The position numbers and the translations under genes were made by a program. A DNA stretch of 34,171 bases from an uncultured Gordonibacter sp. (GTDB lineage Bacteria; Actinomycetota; Coriobacteriia; Coriobacteriales; Eggerthellaceae): assembly GCA_904420575.1 (NCBI GenBank), contig CAJFVW010000086.1, positions 1 through 34,171 of the forward strand, given 5' to 3'. Shown piece by piece: positions 34,053-34,171 of the stretch. A model generated the notes under the pieces. It was not told the DNA's origin, searched no databases, and worked only from the letters and a program-made list of their open reading frames with translations. Each line of letters opens with the position of its first letter. Position 1 is the stretch's first letter.

Positions 34053-34171
34053 ATGAAAACGCAGAATCGCAGAATTTTTTCAGGCGTGGCGGGAACCATG
34101 CTGCTCTTTTCGGGAGCCGGCCTGGCGCTCAATGCGACGAATCCCGGTGCTGCCGACGCTTCGGACGCTCC
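34053..34171 (+). CDS. Exported protein, N-terminal part only (cut by window edge)
   Basis: The first 39 residues are visible: a basic start (MKTQNRR) and a hydrophobic stretch typical of a Sec signal peptide, with ALNATNP near the likely cleavage region. GAGG and AGGA precede the ATG, and the gene begins 14 bases after the cytochrome stop, so it belongs to the same operon. The mature product is outside the window and cannot be named. Confidence 0.7.
   Translation, partial: MKTQNRRIFSGVAGTMLLFSGAGLALNATNPGAADASDA

Overview
The window is a GC-rich bacterial chromosome segment. It most resembles the anaerobic gut actinobacteria of class Coriobacteriia, family Eggerthellaceae. Supporting traits are the GC-rich code, a selenocysteine formate dehydrogenase, a membrane-anchored LuxR-type regulator divergent from a secreted multiheme cytochrome, a meso-diaminopimelate dehydrogenase, and Ala/Gly-rich linkers inside otherwise conserved enzymes. 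Genus was not determined. No tRNA, rRNA, CRISPR array, transposase or prophage gene was recognised.

Layout. (1) 1-4181, plus strand: a C30-type carotenoid operon with a crtN-like desaturase (cut by the window edge and carrying a one-base frameshift), a crtM-like synthase, and a two-domain polyprenol kinase fusion (VTE5-like plus DUF92/VTE6-like). (2) 4132-4767, minus: an XRE repressor-type HTH fused to a complete desulfoferrodoxin (superoxide reductase) module, convergent with and overlapping the kinase. (3) 4768-5526: about 760 bases without a gene, holding degenerate direct, tandem and inverted repeats. (4) 5527-7340, minus: tatD-like nuclease and tcdA. (5) 7505-13015, plus: a giant Lhr helicase. 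(6) 13117-14796, minus: ettA. (7) 15248-21076, plus: a small membrane protein, then lgt, a NuoF/GltD-like diaphorase and a selenocysteine formate dehydrogenase in overlapping reading frames. (8) 21183-24556: elp3 (minus) divergent from a Trm9/ALKBH8-like methyltransferase and an MGMT-family gene (plus). (9) 24677-25666: ddh. (10) 25888-27315, minus: a PurF paralogue without the glutaminase nucleophile. (11) 27645-28712: asparaginase. (12) 28927-30312, minus: NhaC-type antiporter. (13) 30479-34171: a LuxR regulator (minus) divergent from a triheme cytochrome/molybdenum-oxidoreductase fusion and the start of a second exported protein.

How the parts work together. CrtM condenses two farnesyl diphosphates and CrtN desaturates the product; the kinase fusion could return free prenols to prenyl diphosphates and so feed this pathway. 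The neighbouring HTH-desulfoferrodoxin protein is a plausible oxygen/superoxide sensor, which suggests a small oxidative-stress island. The formate dehydrogenase and its diaphorase look like one soluble formate/NAD(P) module. Elp3 and the Trm9-like enzyme are the two successive steps by which eukaryotes make mcm5U at the tRNA wobble position, so their pairing here suggests a bacterial version of that pathway. The final LuxR/cytochrome pair has the look of a regulated anaerobic respiratory reductase locus.
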